Shown here: piece by piece, positions 30,952 through 40,132 of the stretch
Numbering within the stretch: position 1 is the stretch's first letter
Layout: every line of letters starts with the position of its first letter
NCBI GenBank assembly: GCA_016630955.3
Contig: CM049990.2
Location: forward strand, 1,178,001 to 1,242,000
Length of the DNA: 64,000 bases
Direction: 5' to 3'
DNA from: Didymella arachidicola
Taxonomy: Eukaryota > Ascomycota > Dothideomycetes > Pleosporales > Didymellaceae
Notes under the pieces: generated by a model
Databases searched by the model: none
What the model saw: the letters and a program-made list of their open reading frames with translations, nothing else
Told to the model about the DNA's origin: nothing
Made by a program: the position numbers and the translations under genes

Positions 30952-33099
30952 ATGGGTCCAGACCAGTCACTTCCATTACCTGCCGAGTTCAACAACGCCG
31001 ATGAGTATGTCGAGTCACTGTTGGCCTTTAACACTTCTTCGTGGCTTCTTCAGACATTGTGTGGAGGCGTTCACGTGCTCGACTTCTATACTCGCTCACC
31101 AGATCTATACTCAAGTATCTTGTCGCAAACATGGAGGGACTGGTTCAAGAGTCGAGACATTATTGACATACTGGACCTATTAATGCGAGAAGATCTGGCC
31201 CAATTCGAAGTTGTTACCCAAAGCTGGCGCAATGGTCCTGTGCCGCCAACGGACTTGATCCAGTACATAAGAGACGTTCGAAAGCATCTGCTTGCAAGAG
31301 ACTTTCCCCCAGCGGGTTCAGCACCGCAGTCTGAGAAGGCATCCTTGGCTAAACATATCACAATGGGTATGAAGGTCAAAAAGGTGCACGAAGTCGACAA
31401 CTTCGCCCGCTATCTTGACAACTTGACTTCTGAAATAGCTTCCTCGGGCAAAGATCCTATCACACATCTGGTAGACTTCGGCTCTGGGCAGAATTACCTT
31501 GGTCGCGCCTTGGCCGCTCAGCCATATTCGAAGCATATCGTTGCCGTGGAAAGCAGACCGCACAATATCGAAGGTGCCAAGAACATGGATGTACTCGCTA
31601 AACTGGTCGACAAGCCCATGGTAATGAGGAACAAAAAAGAGTACCGAGCTCTGACAGGGAAGGGCAAGAAGAAGAAACCTCAGGATCCGCAAGCAAATAC
31701 CTATCCGACCGAGATCGAGGCCGGAAAAATTCCACGGACCGTGGGCACCAAAATAGCAGTCGCCGAAGTCCTTTCTGCTTCAGCTGCATCAGAAGAGCAT
31801 ACTGTTTCCGGTCCAATGCTAAAGAGTGTGGGATGTGATGACGGCTGCACCGTCGCACACTCGCAAACGCCACGGGAAGCGGTACCAGCGAAGATCAGCA
31901 CTGTAGAGCGAGACTCTAAGGGCAGTTTTGTCCGAGACACGAACACCAACACCACCAACCTGCAGATTTACTCTGAAGGCCATGGTAGCGTTCAGTATGT
32001 GGAGCATATCATCAAAGACGGCGACTTACGCCCGGTCATCGATCAAGTCCTCGACCCTTCGCATATCCCAGAAGACAAGATTACGACCGCCACTGCAACA
32101 ACCGAAGTGCCTTCAGATCTTGCAACAGTCCCAAAGCCGAATAAGGTCAACGCCATAGTCATGTCGCTGCACTCTTGTGGCAACCTCGTGCACTACGGTC
32201 TCCGTTCCCTGCTTCTCAGCCCTGAAATTTCAGCTGTCGCCATGGTAGGTTGCTGCTACAACCTGGTCACCGAGCGCCTCGGGCCCCCAACATACAAGCT
32301 GCCCACCCTGCGACCCAACCACCCTCGTCTCGAAGCAACAGCCAATGCATTCGATCCTCAAGGCTTCCCCATGTCCGAGAAGCTAGCTAACTACCCCATT
32401 CCCGCGCCGCCCAATGTCAAGCTTTCGGGCCCAGACGCAGTCTTTGAACCCTCTGATGCTAAGGGCTTAAGGCTGAACATCACAGCCCGCATGATGGCCG
32501 TGCAAGCGCCCTTCAATTGGGGTGCAACCGACAGCGAAACGTTTTTCAGCCGGCACTTCTACCGGGCTCTCTTGCAACGCATTTTCCTTGACCGCGGCAT
32601 CGTCTCCGCGCCCGTCGACGCGTCCAACTTCCCCGATCCAGTGTCTGCGAACGGCCACACAAGCCACGTCAACTGGACACCGCCTGGAGGCCGGGGTCCC
32701 GGACTCTCCAGTGACGGAACAAGCACGCCGCTAACGATAGGCACACTGAGGAAATTTGCGTACGCCGATTTCGTGAGCTATGTTAGGGCTGCAGAGAAGA
32801 AGTTGAGCCAGCCGAATGATTTCTGCAAGGTGGATCCGGAGTTCATCAAGAGCAGAATGGAGGGTCTTACTGATAACGATATCCGCGATTACGAGACTAA
32901 ATTTTCGGAGCGCAAGAAGGAGCTTAGTGTCATGTGGAGCTTGATGGCGTTCAGCGCGGGCGTTGTTGAGGCGGTCATTGTGACGGATCGATGGTTGTGG
33001 CTCAAAGAGCAGAATGAGGTGGAGCATGCGTGGGTTGAGCCAGTGTTTGAATATAAGCACAGCCCTAGGAACTTAGTAGTTGTAGGCATCAAGAAGTAG
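30952..33099 (+). CDS. METTL25/RRNAD1-family methyltransferase-domain protein, 715 aa
   Basis: Single exon. The SAM-binding motif I is Val-Asp-Phe-Gly-Ser-Gly-Gln-Asn-Tyr-Leu-Gly (~residues 179-189), followed by Val-Ala-Val-Glu at the next strand. A second conserved block is Ser-Leu-His-Ser-Cys-Gly-Asn-Leu then Gly-Cys-Cys-Tyr-Asn (~404-445), as in animal METTL25/METTL25B; yeast has no clear counterpart I can name. A ~150-residue low-complexity insert lies between the two. Substrate unproven in this lineage; human METTL25B has been linked to protein and RNA-related methylation, which I do not transfer. N-terminal helical region is family-typical, so the start is plausible. Confidence 0.82.
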   Translation: MGPDQSLPLPAEFNNADEYVESLLAFNTSSWLLQTLCGGVHVLDFYTRSPDLYSSILSQTWRDWFKSRDIIDILDLLMREDLAQFEVVTQSWRNGPVPPTDLIQYIRDVRKHLLARDFPPAGSAPQSEKASLAKHITMGMKVKKVHEVDNFARYLDNLTSEIASSGKDPITHLVDFGSGQNYLGRALAAQPYSKHIVAVESRPHNIEGAKNMDVLAKLVDKPMVMRNKKEYRALTGKGKKKKPQDPQANTYPTEIEAGKIPRTVGTKIAVAEVLSASAASEEHTVSGPMLKSVGCDDGCTVAHSQTPREAVPAKISTVERDSKGSFVRDTNTNTTNLQIYSEGHGSVQYVEHIIKDGDLRPVIDQVLDPSHIPEDKITTATATTEVPSDLATVPKPNKVNAIVMSLHSCGNLVHYGLRSLLLSPEISAVAMVGCCYNLVTERLGPPTYKLPTLRPNHPRLEATANAFDPQGFPMSEKLANYPIPAPPNVKLSGPDAVFEPSDAKGLRLNITARMMAVQAPFNWGATDSETFFSRHFYRALLQRIFLDRGIVSAPVDASNFPDPVSANGHTSHVNWTPPGGRGPGLSSDGTSTPLTIGTLRKFAYADFVSYVRAAEKKLSQPNDFCKVDPEFIKSRMEGLTDNDIRDYETKFSERKKELSVMWSLMAFSAGVVEAVIVTDRWLWLKEQNEVEHAWVEPVFEYKHSPRNLVVVGIKK

Positions 33100-33482
33100 A
33101 GTTTGGTATCAAAATTCCTCGTTATTGAGGGGAGCTGTCGAGTCTTGGAGTGCACATATGACCTGATGAGATGCGCCACGAGGCCCTGTCGCATCCTCTC
33201 ATTGTTCGAGAGCCTCAATACTTCAAATGCGTCTAAATATCTCATCTCTGCAATCAAACCCCATCGATGACTTTACGACAATTCATTATGCAGGACAAAC
33301 TTCGACCACACGCTTCTGTGTTGCATTGTGAGATGGCTCCTAGACTGCTACACAACACGTGCAGGTGAAAACACTCCGATCACTCGTTCGTAGATGAAAA
33401 TTGCGTGCCCGCTGCTTACTTCAGTATCCCTTCTCGCTGCTCTGGTATTTCACACTAAGTAACACCTTCTAGGGCCACCAAA
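33100..33482. other. Intergenic, 0.38 kb
   Basis: Between the methyltransferase gene and the pseudogene. Nothing recognised. Confidence 0.45.
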
Positions 33483-34523
33483 ATGTCCGCTCACACCACC
33501 CTTGAAAATGACGACGAGCATGGTAGCTACACTCAGACTCATCAGTCCCCGACAGAAAGTTCAACCTCTCTCTACTTGCCGTCCCCAGCAAAAGAGTGTA
33601 GGCTATTGGACATCGTACTCAGCAGATCTGCGGCACCGTCACGATTCACCTCAGCAGCGCAACTTAAAGACTGGGGCTACACCACCACGCAAGCAACAGT
33701 CTTCCCCTTAACTATCCAGATACTTGGGCACTACTGAAACTCATCGTGCCTGACTGCATACTGGACGCAAAGATGGTGACAAGCGTTCATGTCACCCCAA
33801 CTATATATACACAATAATATCCTATCGCGTGAGACAAACGCCTGGTTCGTCAACATCATCGACCTCACAAACGGCATTCTAATTGCGGGAAGCAATCACT
33901 GCCCTCTATTCACAACACGCCACCGAGCGCTGGGAGAAAGCGAGAGATTTCCAGAGCTGATGCACTGGTCCGATATCGCGTACCTGCAGGTCCTCTCACT
34001 GTCGAACGTAAATGCGATTGGGCATCGCGTGCCGCTTGGCGCGGTGTTCCCGAAACCGGATGCGATCAAGGGTTTGAAGTATGTGATACGGTTTGGGATT
34101 GAAAATATCGATACGAACATTGTGGTTCATGAGATCATACAAAAGTACACTGGGGAAGCGTGTGGTTATGATACGGCGGATTAAGCATTTGATGCGGGGT
34201 GTCCGCATTGTTGTCAGAAAATTTCCTGGCCGGGGGTAACTTTCGAGATGGGAAGTGACGAGGCGCTGGCGCTGTTAGGGCCGCCAAATGGGTGTGGGGT
34301 TGCGTGATTGTTGGCGCAGCATAGTGAGTTCGTGGGGAAGAGGATCAGTAGGGTGAGGTTGTGGTCTGACCTGAAGAAGCACCCACTGACGCCAAACTTG
34401 CTGTTCTACATGGACACGGAAACCACAGATGGGTAGACTCTCTAAGATCTGTCCGACGATACAGGGAAGCTTGGGGTTTGCGAGTCTGAAGGCGACTGGT
34501 TGACGCATGGACTGGTCATGTAG
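33483..34523 (+). pseudogene. Conserved-looking gene broken by six in-frame stops
   Basis: One reading frame starting at an ATG shortly after 33483 continues in protein-like sequence to TAG 34521, but is interrupted by TGA 33735, TGA 33777, TAA 34182, TGA 34305, TAG 34434 and TAA 34443. The stretch after 34184 is strongly protein-like (Leu-Ala-Leu-Leu-Gly-Pro-Pro-Asn-Gly, Leu-Leu-Ala-Gln-His, Leu-Leu-Phe-Tyr-Met-Asp). All six stops are one transition from Gln, Arg or Trp codons. Between 33710 and 33830 another frame reads better (Tyr-Pro-Asp-Thr-Trp-Ala-Leu-Leu-Lys-Leu), so a pair of compensating indels is also possible. I do not recognise the family. The left LTR of the copia element begins 56 bases downstream. 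Confidence 0.65.
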
Positions 34524-34573
34524 AAGTGAGAGATGATCCGGACTTTACAGGGGAAAGAAAGTGCAGGCAATCG

Positions 34574-34578
34574 AATTG
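34574..34578. repeat. Target-site duplication, left copy
   Basis: AATTG immediately before the left LTR; matches 39934..39938. Confidence 0.9.
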
Positions 34579-34700
34579 TGTGTGCGGGCAGAGGCCAGGC
34601 GTAGAAAAGAGGGACTAGGTTGTTTCCTATCTAATGAGGGGAAGAGGGAATATACACCCTACAGATGATTATGTAACAGAGCACGTGATGCTGGCTAACA
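34579..34700 (-). repeat. 3' LTR of the copia element, 122 bp
   Basis: Begins TGTGTGCGGG and ends GGCTAACA on +; in element orientation TGTTAGCC...CGCACACA. No difference from the other LTR was seen by eye. Confidence 0.95.
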
Positions 34701-34710
34701 CACCCCCCCA
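34701..34710 (-). other. Polypurine tract
   Basis: CACCCCCCCA on +, read as TGGGGGGGTG in element sense, directly upstream of the 3' LTR: the expected plus-strand primer for reverse transcription. Confidence 0.8.
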
Positions 34711-34796
34711 GCTTGAGTGAATAGCAAGAAACGAAAGCTGTAAATGAGCGTCTTGCGTCTCCAAAGCTAGACGTCTTACTCTGTAGGACCCTCTGT

Positions 34797-37700
34797 TTAC
34801 AGACCTGAATCTGATCTGTCTCGCAGTTTGGATGATAGATCGCTTAGTCCTAGCTGGCGTACAAAGTTGGCGTGTCTCTGACGACTAAGGATCTTCGTAA
34901 GGCCATCAGCTGGCATCTCTGCAGTAGCCTTCCAATCTACCTGCAGTCTGCCCTCTGCTACCTCCTGGCGTACCCATTGATGGTGTACGTCTACATGCTT
35001 CAGCTTCGTCTGAAGCTTGTCAGCTGTCTTTGTTGCGATTAAGACAGTTTGCTGGTTATCACACCACAGTGCTGGTGTTAACTCTGGGTCAAACTGGATC
35101 GCTTTAAAGAAGCGCTGCCACCACTCCATCTCTGATCCGGCTGTTGATAGAGAGAGTAGCTCGGCCTCTGTAGTCGATTTCGTGACTGATCGTTGGACTG
35201 TCGCCTTCCAATCAACAGGCAGTCCATACAGCTTGAAGATATAGCCTTGAGAGCTGCGTCGCGTCTCTGGCTCGTCGGCAAAAGCAGCATCTGATGCACC
35301 ATAGAAGAGAGGCTCATGCTCGTGCTCTTGCTGGGATAGCATTGTGATGCTCGTTATGCCTTGCTGCTTATCTGCGGACGCTCGAATAGCCAAGTGTTTC
35401 GTGCCTATCAGGTACCTCCATACATGGCAAGCTGCGTACATATGCTTCTGCCCGGGATTCTGCAGATGACGTGCAAGTACTGAGTGTGCTCTCGCGACGT
35501 CTGGTCGTGTCGAAGTCGAAATGTAAGCCAGTGAGCCGACTAGCCGCTGGTACCTTTGAGTTCGCGCAGCACTTGGTTCCTCTGTTGATGGCAAAAGGGC
35601 ATTGTCCCTTAGGGGAACATCTGGACATCTTACGCTTGACTTCAGGTCAAACTTTGCTGCAATCTTATTGATGAATGAGTCTTGAGTCAGGTAGATAGAG
35701 CGACTGAGCTCCTCGCGGATTACGCGGATACCAAGGAACCACTTCAGCTCGCCTAATTCACGGATCTCGTACGTTGTAAGCAGCTGCTGCTTGAACGTCT
35801 GGTAATAGCCCCTGTTGAGCGGGTGAACAAGAACGACAATATCGTCCACGTAGAAAAATACGATCAAGTGATCATTCGTGTATAAGCATGGCACTCCTGG
35901 CACTGGCTCTAGGCTAAGCTTCTTCAAGGTCGATGATAGCTCCTGGTACCAGAGCAATGGAGCTTCTTTGAGGCCATAGAGAGCGCGCTGTAGTTCAAGT
36001 AGCTCTCCAAGCTCGTCTGTAAATCCTTCTGGCGTACGGCAGTACATTTTGCGTGGCAATCTCGCGTTGAGAAAAGCATTCATGGCGTCAAACTGAAACA
36101 TCTGTAGGTCGAATGCTGCTGCTAACGCGATGAGGGCTCGAAAGACTTTAATTGCTAGCGTTGCCGCGTAGGTGTCTCCCCAAGCCTCTTGCATGTCTCC
36201 TCGTACGCATATACGCGCTTTGAACTTGTATAGGTATCCATCTTCGTCAAATTTGTACGTGAATACCCACATCAAGGGTAGAACCTCAGCATCTGCTGTC
36301 GCTGCAGTTGCCTCTGTCTGATTGAAGCAGTCTTTTGCCCAGCAGCTATCAAGCTCAGCTCGTGCTGCCTGTGCAAACTCAGCGCCAAATGGATGATTGT
36401 TCAGATCCTTCCATCGCTTTGGTGGATCCGGCAATTGGTCGCGATGTAATCGTAGCTTTGGCATTTCTCCTGTGAGCTTTGATGGGGCTGTCGGGTTCAT
36501 TGCTACTGCAAATGCTCTATAGTACGTAGCTAGAGCATGATCTGGTGGCTTCCTGGTTCTTTTACCCGTAATGATGTTGCTGCTCACGATTGATGGGTCT
36601 GCCATCTTTGGAGCGTTGTTCTGTCGACGATCTGGTACGTAGTCCTCGGTATTGCTCCATCCTTTTGCCCATGTTGATGGCTGCTTTCGTGGACGGTCTC
36701 GCTTGCTCGTCACAGCTGGCCGTAGTGGTCCGTCTCCGCTGCTTTTGGCTGTAGATCTATCATCTTCGTGATGCGTCTGCGGCTCATCAAGCAGTTGATC
36801 TTGAATCTGTTCCCCAGTGTCTTGATCTTCAGCGCCTTGCTGATCTTCCACACTGATCTGTTCTGCCGGCTCGGAAGCTCGGTCTAGATCTCTGTCATTG
36901 CCTGTCCACTCCTGAGGTGGTACAGTACCGCGATCTGACGGTTCTGGTGTGGGCAGAAAGCTCTGATCCTTAGAAAGCTGCTGACGTTGTTGTAGCTCAG
37001 TTACTACTTCCTGATCTGCCTCTGCCTCCGCTGTATGCAGTATATTGAGGATCTCAATCTCTTCTTGCATAATATCTTCTTTCTCAGCCTTCTCATGGTC
37101 GTTGTAGAGGCTGCTTCTCTGGAATATCACATCTCTCACACGTATCACCTGGTTCTTTTTCGGCAGCCAGATGCGAAAGATGTTTGATGAGTCATACCCT
37201 ACAAGGTATCCAACGAATGTACGAGACTCTAGCTTATCTGCCTTCTTCAGCTTTTTGTTAAGCGTGTACGCTTTGCACCCAATCTGGGAGAAGTGCGCGA
37301 CTGAAGGCTGCTTGCCGTGAACGAGTTCGTACGGCGTCTTCCAATCAATAGATCTCGTAGGCGTTACATTCGTGATCTTTGTCGCCGTGATCGCTAGCTC
37401 ATTTGATAGAGACTTCGGTAGACCTGCCTTAATGCGGAGCGATCTTGCTTTCGTAATGATGATGTTTCCGGCTTGTTCTGCAGCTCCAAGCTGCTCAGGC
37501 GTGTCAGGAGCACGCAGCTCAATCTTGAGGCCTGCTTGCCTCGCGATTCTGTAGAGTTCGAGGCCATAGCCACGATCCCCATCGACTTTGAGCACAATGA
37601 CTGTGTACCCGTATTGTCGCTCAATCTTGTGTAGCAGCGCCTTGAGAGCTGCTATCACTACTGGTAGTGACTTGTTCGCAAGAGTCACTGCTTCGTGCCA

Positions 37701-39587
37701 CTTTGAGTACTCGCATACTGCATGCAGCAGGTAGCGATCTCCATTGTAGCATGTTTCTCCAGTCGGTATGAGCTGTACAAGATCAACGACTATTCGATAG
37801 AAAGGCCTTGTCGCATGATCATCTGACGCGCGTCTGCTGACCTGAGCTGCCGATTTTGATTGTATACAGGTCTCACACTCGTGCATCCTTGGAGCTCTGG
37901 CGTCTTTGTCAAGAGTTATACCCTGTACATTCCTACTCAGATGGTCAATCACGTCCTTGCCAGCGTGTGCAAACATCTCATGAGCTTCGACATGGGATGT
38001 GTGAATTGGACGTCGATCTTCTCGCGATGGCTTGTACGCTCGCCGTACTGTCGCCGCGAAGCTGCTCAGAGCTAGGCGATCATTTTCTTCAGCGTCGACA
38101 ATCCAATGCCCATTTGCGTATTTAAGCGAACAGATGACGTTTGATGGATGCTTCTGATACATTGCATCTCTCCCTGAGTCGAACTGCACGTCTATCTCTC
38201 GGCATCGTGAGAGGCTTACAACGTTTGTAAGGAAGCCTTCTACAAGTGCGACGTTAGACAATTGAATCTTGCCTATACCGTTCGGCCGGTTAACGCTGAA
38301 CGTCACCTCTCCCCAGGCCTGTATCGCCAAGGTTGAGTCTCCTGCTAAGACCATCTCATGAGGTCTTGCCTTCCGTGTCTCTTGCCAGCCAAATCTCGTC
38401 GAGTTGCATACGTGAATATTCGAGCCTGGGTCGAGTATCCATCGATTACGTATCGCTGGCAAAGCCTTCTGCTGTACCTGTGCGACAGAGAAGCTGTTGT
38501 AGGTGACAAAGCTTGCGCTGCTCTTCCCACCATCAAGTGTGAGCGTCTCATCTGTGCCTTTTACTCTCTTGCCGTGCCGAGCTAGGAGCTTATTGATTCT
38601 CTTAACTTGCTCTGGATCCTTCAAGGCTGCTGCTACTCGGTCTTGCACAGCTTTAGCCGGTTGAAAGTCCTCGGGTCTCTTCGGATGATCTGGAAACAGG
38701 TACCAGCACTCTCTATACCAGTGCTTGCTCCCGCAGATACATTCTGGCTTGTATGGAGCTGATCTCGATGATCTCTGCTCCTTCTGATGCTGTTCTGACT
38801 TGGCTGATACACCTAATGACGCAAACGTACCAAGTGATGCCGCAGTAGGTCCGATTCTTCGGTAATAGATTCTGAACTGAGCGATGTAGTCTGCCACCGG
38901 TTGAACTTCATTCGTCTTGCCTGCTGTCTCTTTCATGATTAAATCATGATGCGATGATCCTGCCCATTCTGGCGCGATCGTCCTGATAGCTGACAGGAAA
39001 TCCTCCTGAGCTCGACAGCCCGTTGTTTCAGGAAGGTCTACTTCCCTGCACTGATTCGTAATGTGAATCCAGTCGTCGAGCCACTGCTCGAGATCGCGAC
39101 TCTGAGGGCCTTCCTGCAGAGATCGATACTTGACGATTAGCTCTCTGGTTCGTGTAGCAGTTGTCGGCGCGAACTGCTTCTTGAGAGCGATCAGTCGATC
39201 GTACACCTCATCTTTTCCGTTGATGAGGTAAAGGTGACGAGCAGCAATCGTACGGCTGATATCCAAAAGAAGTTCGCCTTCCTTCTGCTTTTTCTTCGCG
39301 TACTCTGCTCTTTCATATCTCCAGTCGTGGAGGAGATCACTGTACACTGCCTGCTGGCCTGCGTCCAGCTGGGCAATCGCTGTCGCTCCAGCTCTGACAT
39401 CGCTGGGCAGTGGTTTGATAGGTTCTTCGAGCTTCGGTAGCTCGCTCTGTGGTTTCGAGATGTCATGGTACTTCCAAATAGCATCTACGACGGCTTTCTC
39501 TCGTCGTAGCTGGAACCATGACTCCCAATCGACTGGTTTATCCAGTATAACGGTCACTCGTGTGACTCCAGCGTCGTTGTACGACAT
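34797..39587 (-). CDS. Copia Gag-Pol polyprotein, 1596 aa
   Basis: One open frame with no shift between gag and pol. Gag: ~1-330, with a shortened zinc-knuckle-like motif Cys-Ile-Cys-Gly-Ser-Lys-His-(x4)-Cys near residue 280. Protease: Leu-Asp-Pro-Gly-Ser near 387, in place of the usual Asp-Ser/Thr-Gly. Integrase: His/Cys zinc region (His-Glu-Met-Phe-Ala-His, then Cys-Glu-Thr-Cys) and catalytic Asp (Val-Val-Asp-Leu near 600), Asp (Lys-Val-Asp-Gly-Asp) and Glu (Gly-Ala-Ala-Glu-Gln). Reverse transcriptase: Tyr-Val-Asp-Asp near 1246. RNase H: Gly-Ala-Ser-Asp-Ala-Ala-Phe near 1435 and Ser-Thr-Thr-Glu-Ala-Glu. All catalytic residues are present, so it may be mobile. It is a genomic retroelement without an envelope gene. 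Confidence 0.96.
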   Translation of the reverse strand: MSYNDAGVTRVTVILDKPVDWESWFQLRREKAVVDAIWKYHDISKPQSELPKLEEPIKPLPSDVRAGATAIAQLDAGQQAVYSDLLHDWRYERAEYAKKKQKEGELLLDISRTIAARHLYLINGKDEVYDRLIALKKQFAPTTATRTRELIVKYRSLQEGPQSRDLEQWLDDWIHITNQCREVDLPETTGCRAQEDFLSAIRTIAPEWAGSSHHDLIMKETAGKTNEVQPVADYIAQFRIYYRRIGPTAASLGTFASLGVSAKSEQHQKEQRSSRSAPYKPECICGSKHWYRECWYLFPDHPKRPEDFQPAKAVQDRVAAALKDPEQVKRINKLLARHGKRVKGTDETLTLDGGKSSASFVTYNSFSVAQVQQKALPAIRNRWILDPGSNIHVCNSTRFGWQETRKARPHEMVLAGDSTLAIQAWGEVTFSVNRPNGIGKIQLSNVALVEGFLTNVVSLSRCREIDVQFDSGRDAMYQKHPSNVICSLKYANGHWIVDAEENDRLALSSFAATVRRAYKPSREDRRPIHTSHVEAHEMFAHAGKDVIDHLSRNVQGITLDKDARAPRMHECETCIQSKSAAQVSRRASDDHATRPFYRIVVDLVQLIPTGETCYNGDRYLLHAVCEYSKWHEAVTLANKSLPVVIAALKALLHKIERQYGYTVIVLKVDGDRGYGLELYRIARQAGLKIELRAPDTPEQLGAAEQAGNIIITKARSLRIKAGLPKSLSNELAITATKITNVTPTRSIDWKTPYELVHGKQPSVAHFSQIGCKAYTLNKKLKKADKLESRTFVGYLVGYDSSNIFRIWLPKKNQVIRVRDVIFQRSSLYNDHEKAEKEDIMQEEIEILNILHTAEAEADQEVVTELQQRQQLSKDQSFLPTPEPSDRGTVPPQEWTGNDRDLDRASEPAEQISVEDQQGAEDQDTGEQIQDQLLDEPQTHHEDDRSTAKSSGDGPLRPAVTSKRDRPRKQPSTWAKGWSNTEDYVPDRRQNNAPKMADPSIVSSNIITGKRTRKPPDHALATYYRAFAVAMNPTAPSKLTGEMPKLRLHRDQLPDPPKRWKDLNNHPFGAEFAQAARAELDSCWAKDCFNQTEATAATADAEVLPLMWVFTYKFDEDGYLYKFKARICVRGDMQEAWGDTYAATLAIKVFRALIALAAAFDLQMFQFDAMNAFLNARLPRKMYCRTPEGFTDELGELLELQRALYGLKEAPLLWYQELSSTLKKLSLEPVPGVPCLYTNDHLIVFFYVDDIVVLVHPLNRGYYQTFKQQLLTTYEIRELGELKWFLGIRVIREELSRSIYLTQDSFINKIAAKFDLKSSVRCPDVPLRDNALLPSTEEPSAARTQRYQRLVGSLAYISTSTRPDVARAHSVLARHLQNPGQKHMYAACHVWRYLIGTKHLAIRASADKQQGITSITMLSQQEHEHEPLFYGASDAAFADEPETRRSSQGYIFKLYGLPVDWKATVQRSVTKSTTEAELLSLSTAGSEMEWWQRFFKAIQFDPELTPALWCDNQQTVLIATKTADKLQTKLKHVDVHHQWVRQEVAEGRLQVDWKATAEMPADGLTKILSRQRHANFVRQLGLSDLSSKLRDRSDSGL

Positions 39588-39798
39588 CGTGATCTTCGTG
39601 ATTAATCACCAAACTGATCTCTGTACAGAGCAGCAGTTCTGGTCCGTTAGCGACACCACCTGATGGCTGTCGACTAGAAAGGTCTTTGACGCTGATCAGC
39701 TGTCAGTAGACAAAACGAGGTAGAAGTGAACGTAGTCGTTGTCAGTTACACGTCTAGAGCTGTTTTAGTGCTGAGTAGCGCAGTCTAAGAGGTGCAAA

Positions 39799-39811
39799 CC
39801 GGGCTCATAAC
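39799..39811 (-). other. Primer-binding site matching the initiator tRNA-Met anticodon arm
   Basis: The + strand reads CCGGGCTCATAAC directly next to the 5' LTR. GGGCTCATAAC equals the anticodon stem-loop of initiator tRNA-Met (CAU anticodon), so the primer would be a half-tRNA cleaved in the anticodon loop, as known for Drosophila copia, rather than the tRNA 3' end. Confidence 0.75.
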
Positions 39812-39933
39812 TGTGTGCGGGCAGAGGCCAGGCGTAGAAAAGAGGGACTAGGTTGTTTCCTATCTAATGAGGGGAAGAGGGAATATACACCCTACAGATG
39901 ATTATGTAACAGAGCACGTGATGCTGGCTAACA
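39812..39933 (-). repeat. 5' LTR of the copia element, 122 bp
   Basis: Direct repeat of 34579..34700; contains the element's promoter by analogy. Confidence 0.95.
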
Positions 39934-39938
39934 AATTG
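39934..39938. repeat. Target-site duplication, right copy
   Basis: AATTG immediately after the right LTR. Confidence 0.9.
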
Positions 39939-40132
39939 TTTATGCGACCCAATTTTGAGCACAACTTCGCTGCATATCCATGTTGTACCCAGCTACCGGA
40001 ACCGTAGATTCGCCCTTAACAGAAGGTCCTAACAAGATAAGTTCTGACCAGGACTACATTTTCGTTGTCCACTTTTCCACAGGTCCCTCATCGTTGCAAA
40101 CTAACCACTTGCCTTCAGTCTGTGCCTGACTA

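Larger units (their letters stand above)
34579..39933 (-). mobile_element. Complete Ty1/copia LTR retrotransposon, 5355 bp
   Basis: Bounded by two 122-base direct repeats that I read as identical (34579..34700 and 39812..39933), each TG...CA-ended, with a 5-base target duplication AATTG at 34574..34578 and 39934..39938. Inside is one uninterrupted 1596-codon Gag-Pol on the minus strand. A primer-binding site abuts the right (5') LTR and a purine tract abuts the left (3') LTR. Order protease, integrase, reverse transcriptase, RNase H defines Ty1/copia. Identical LTRs and an open ORF indicate recent insertion with little or no mutation since. Confidence 0.97.
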
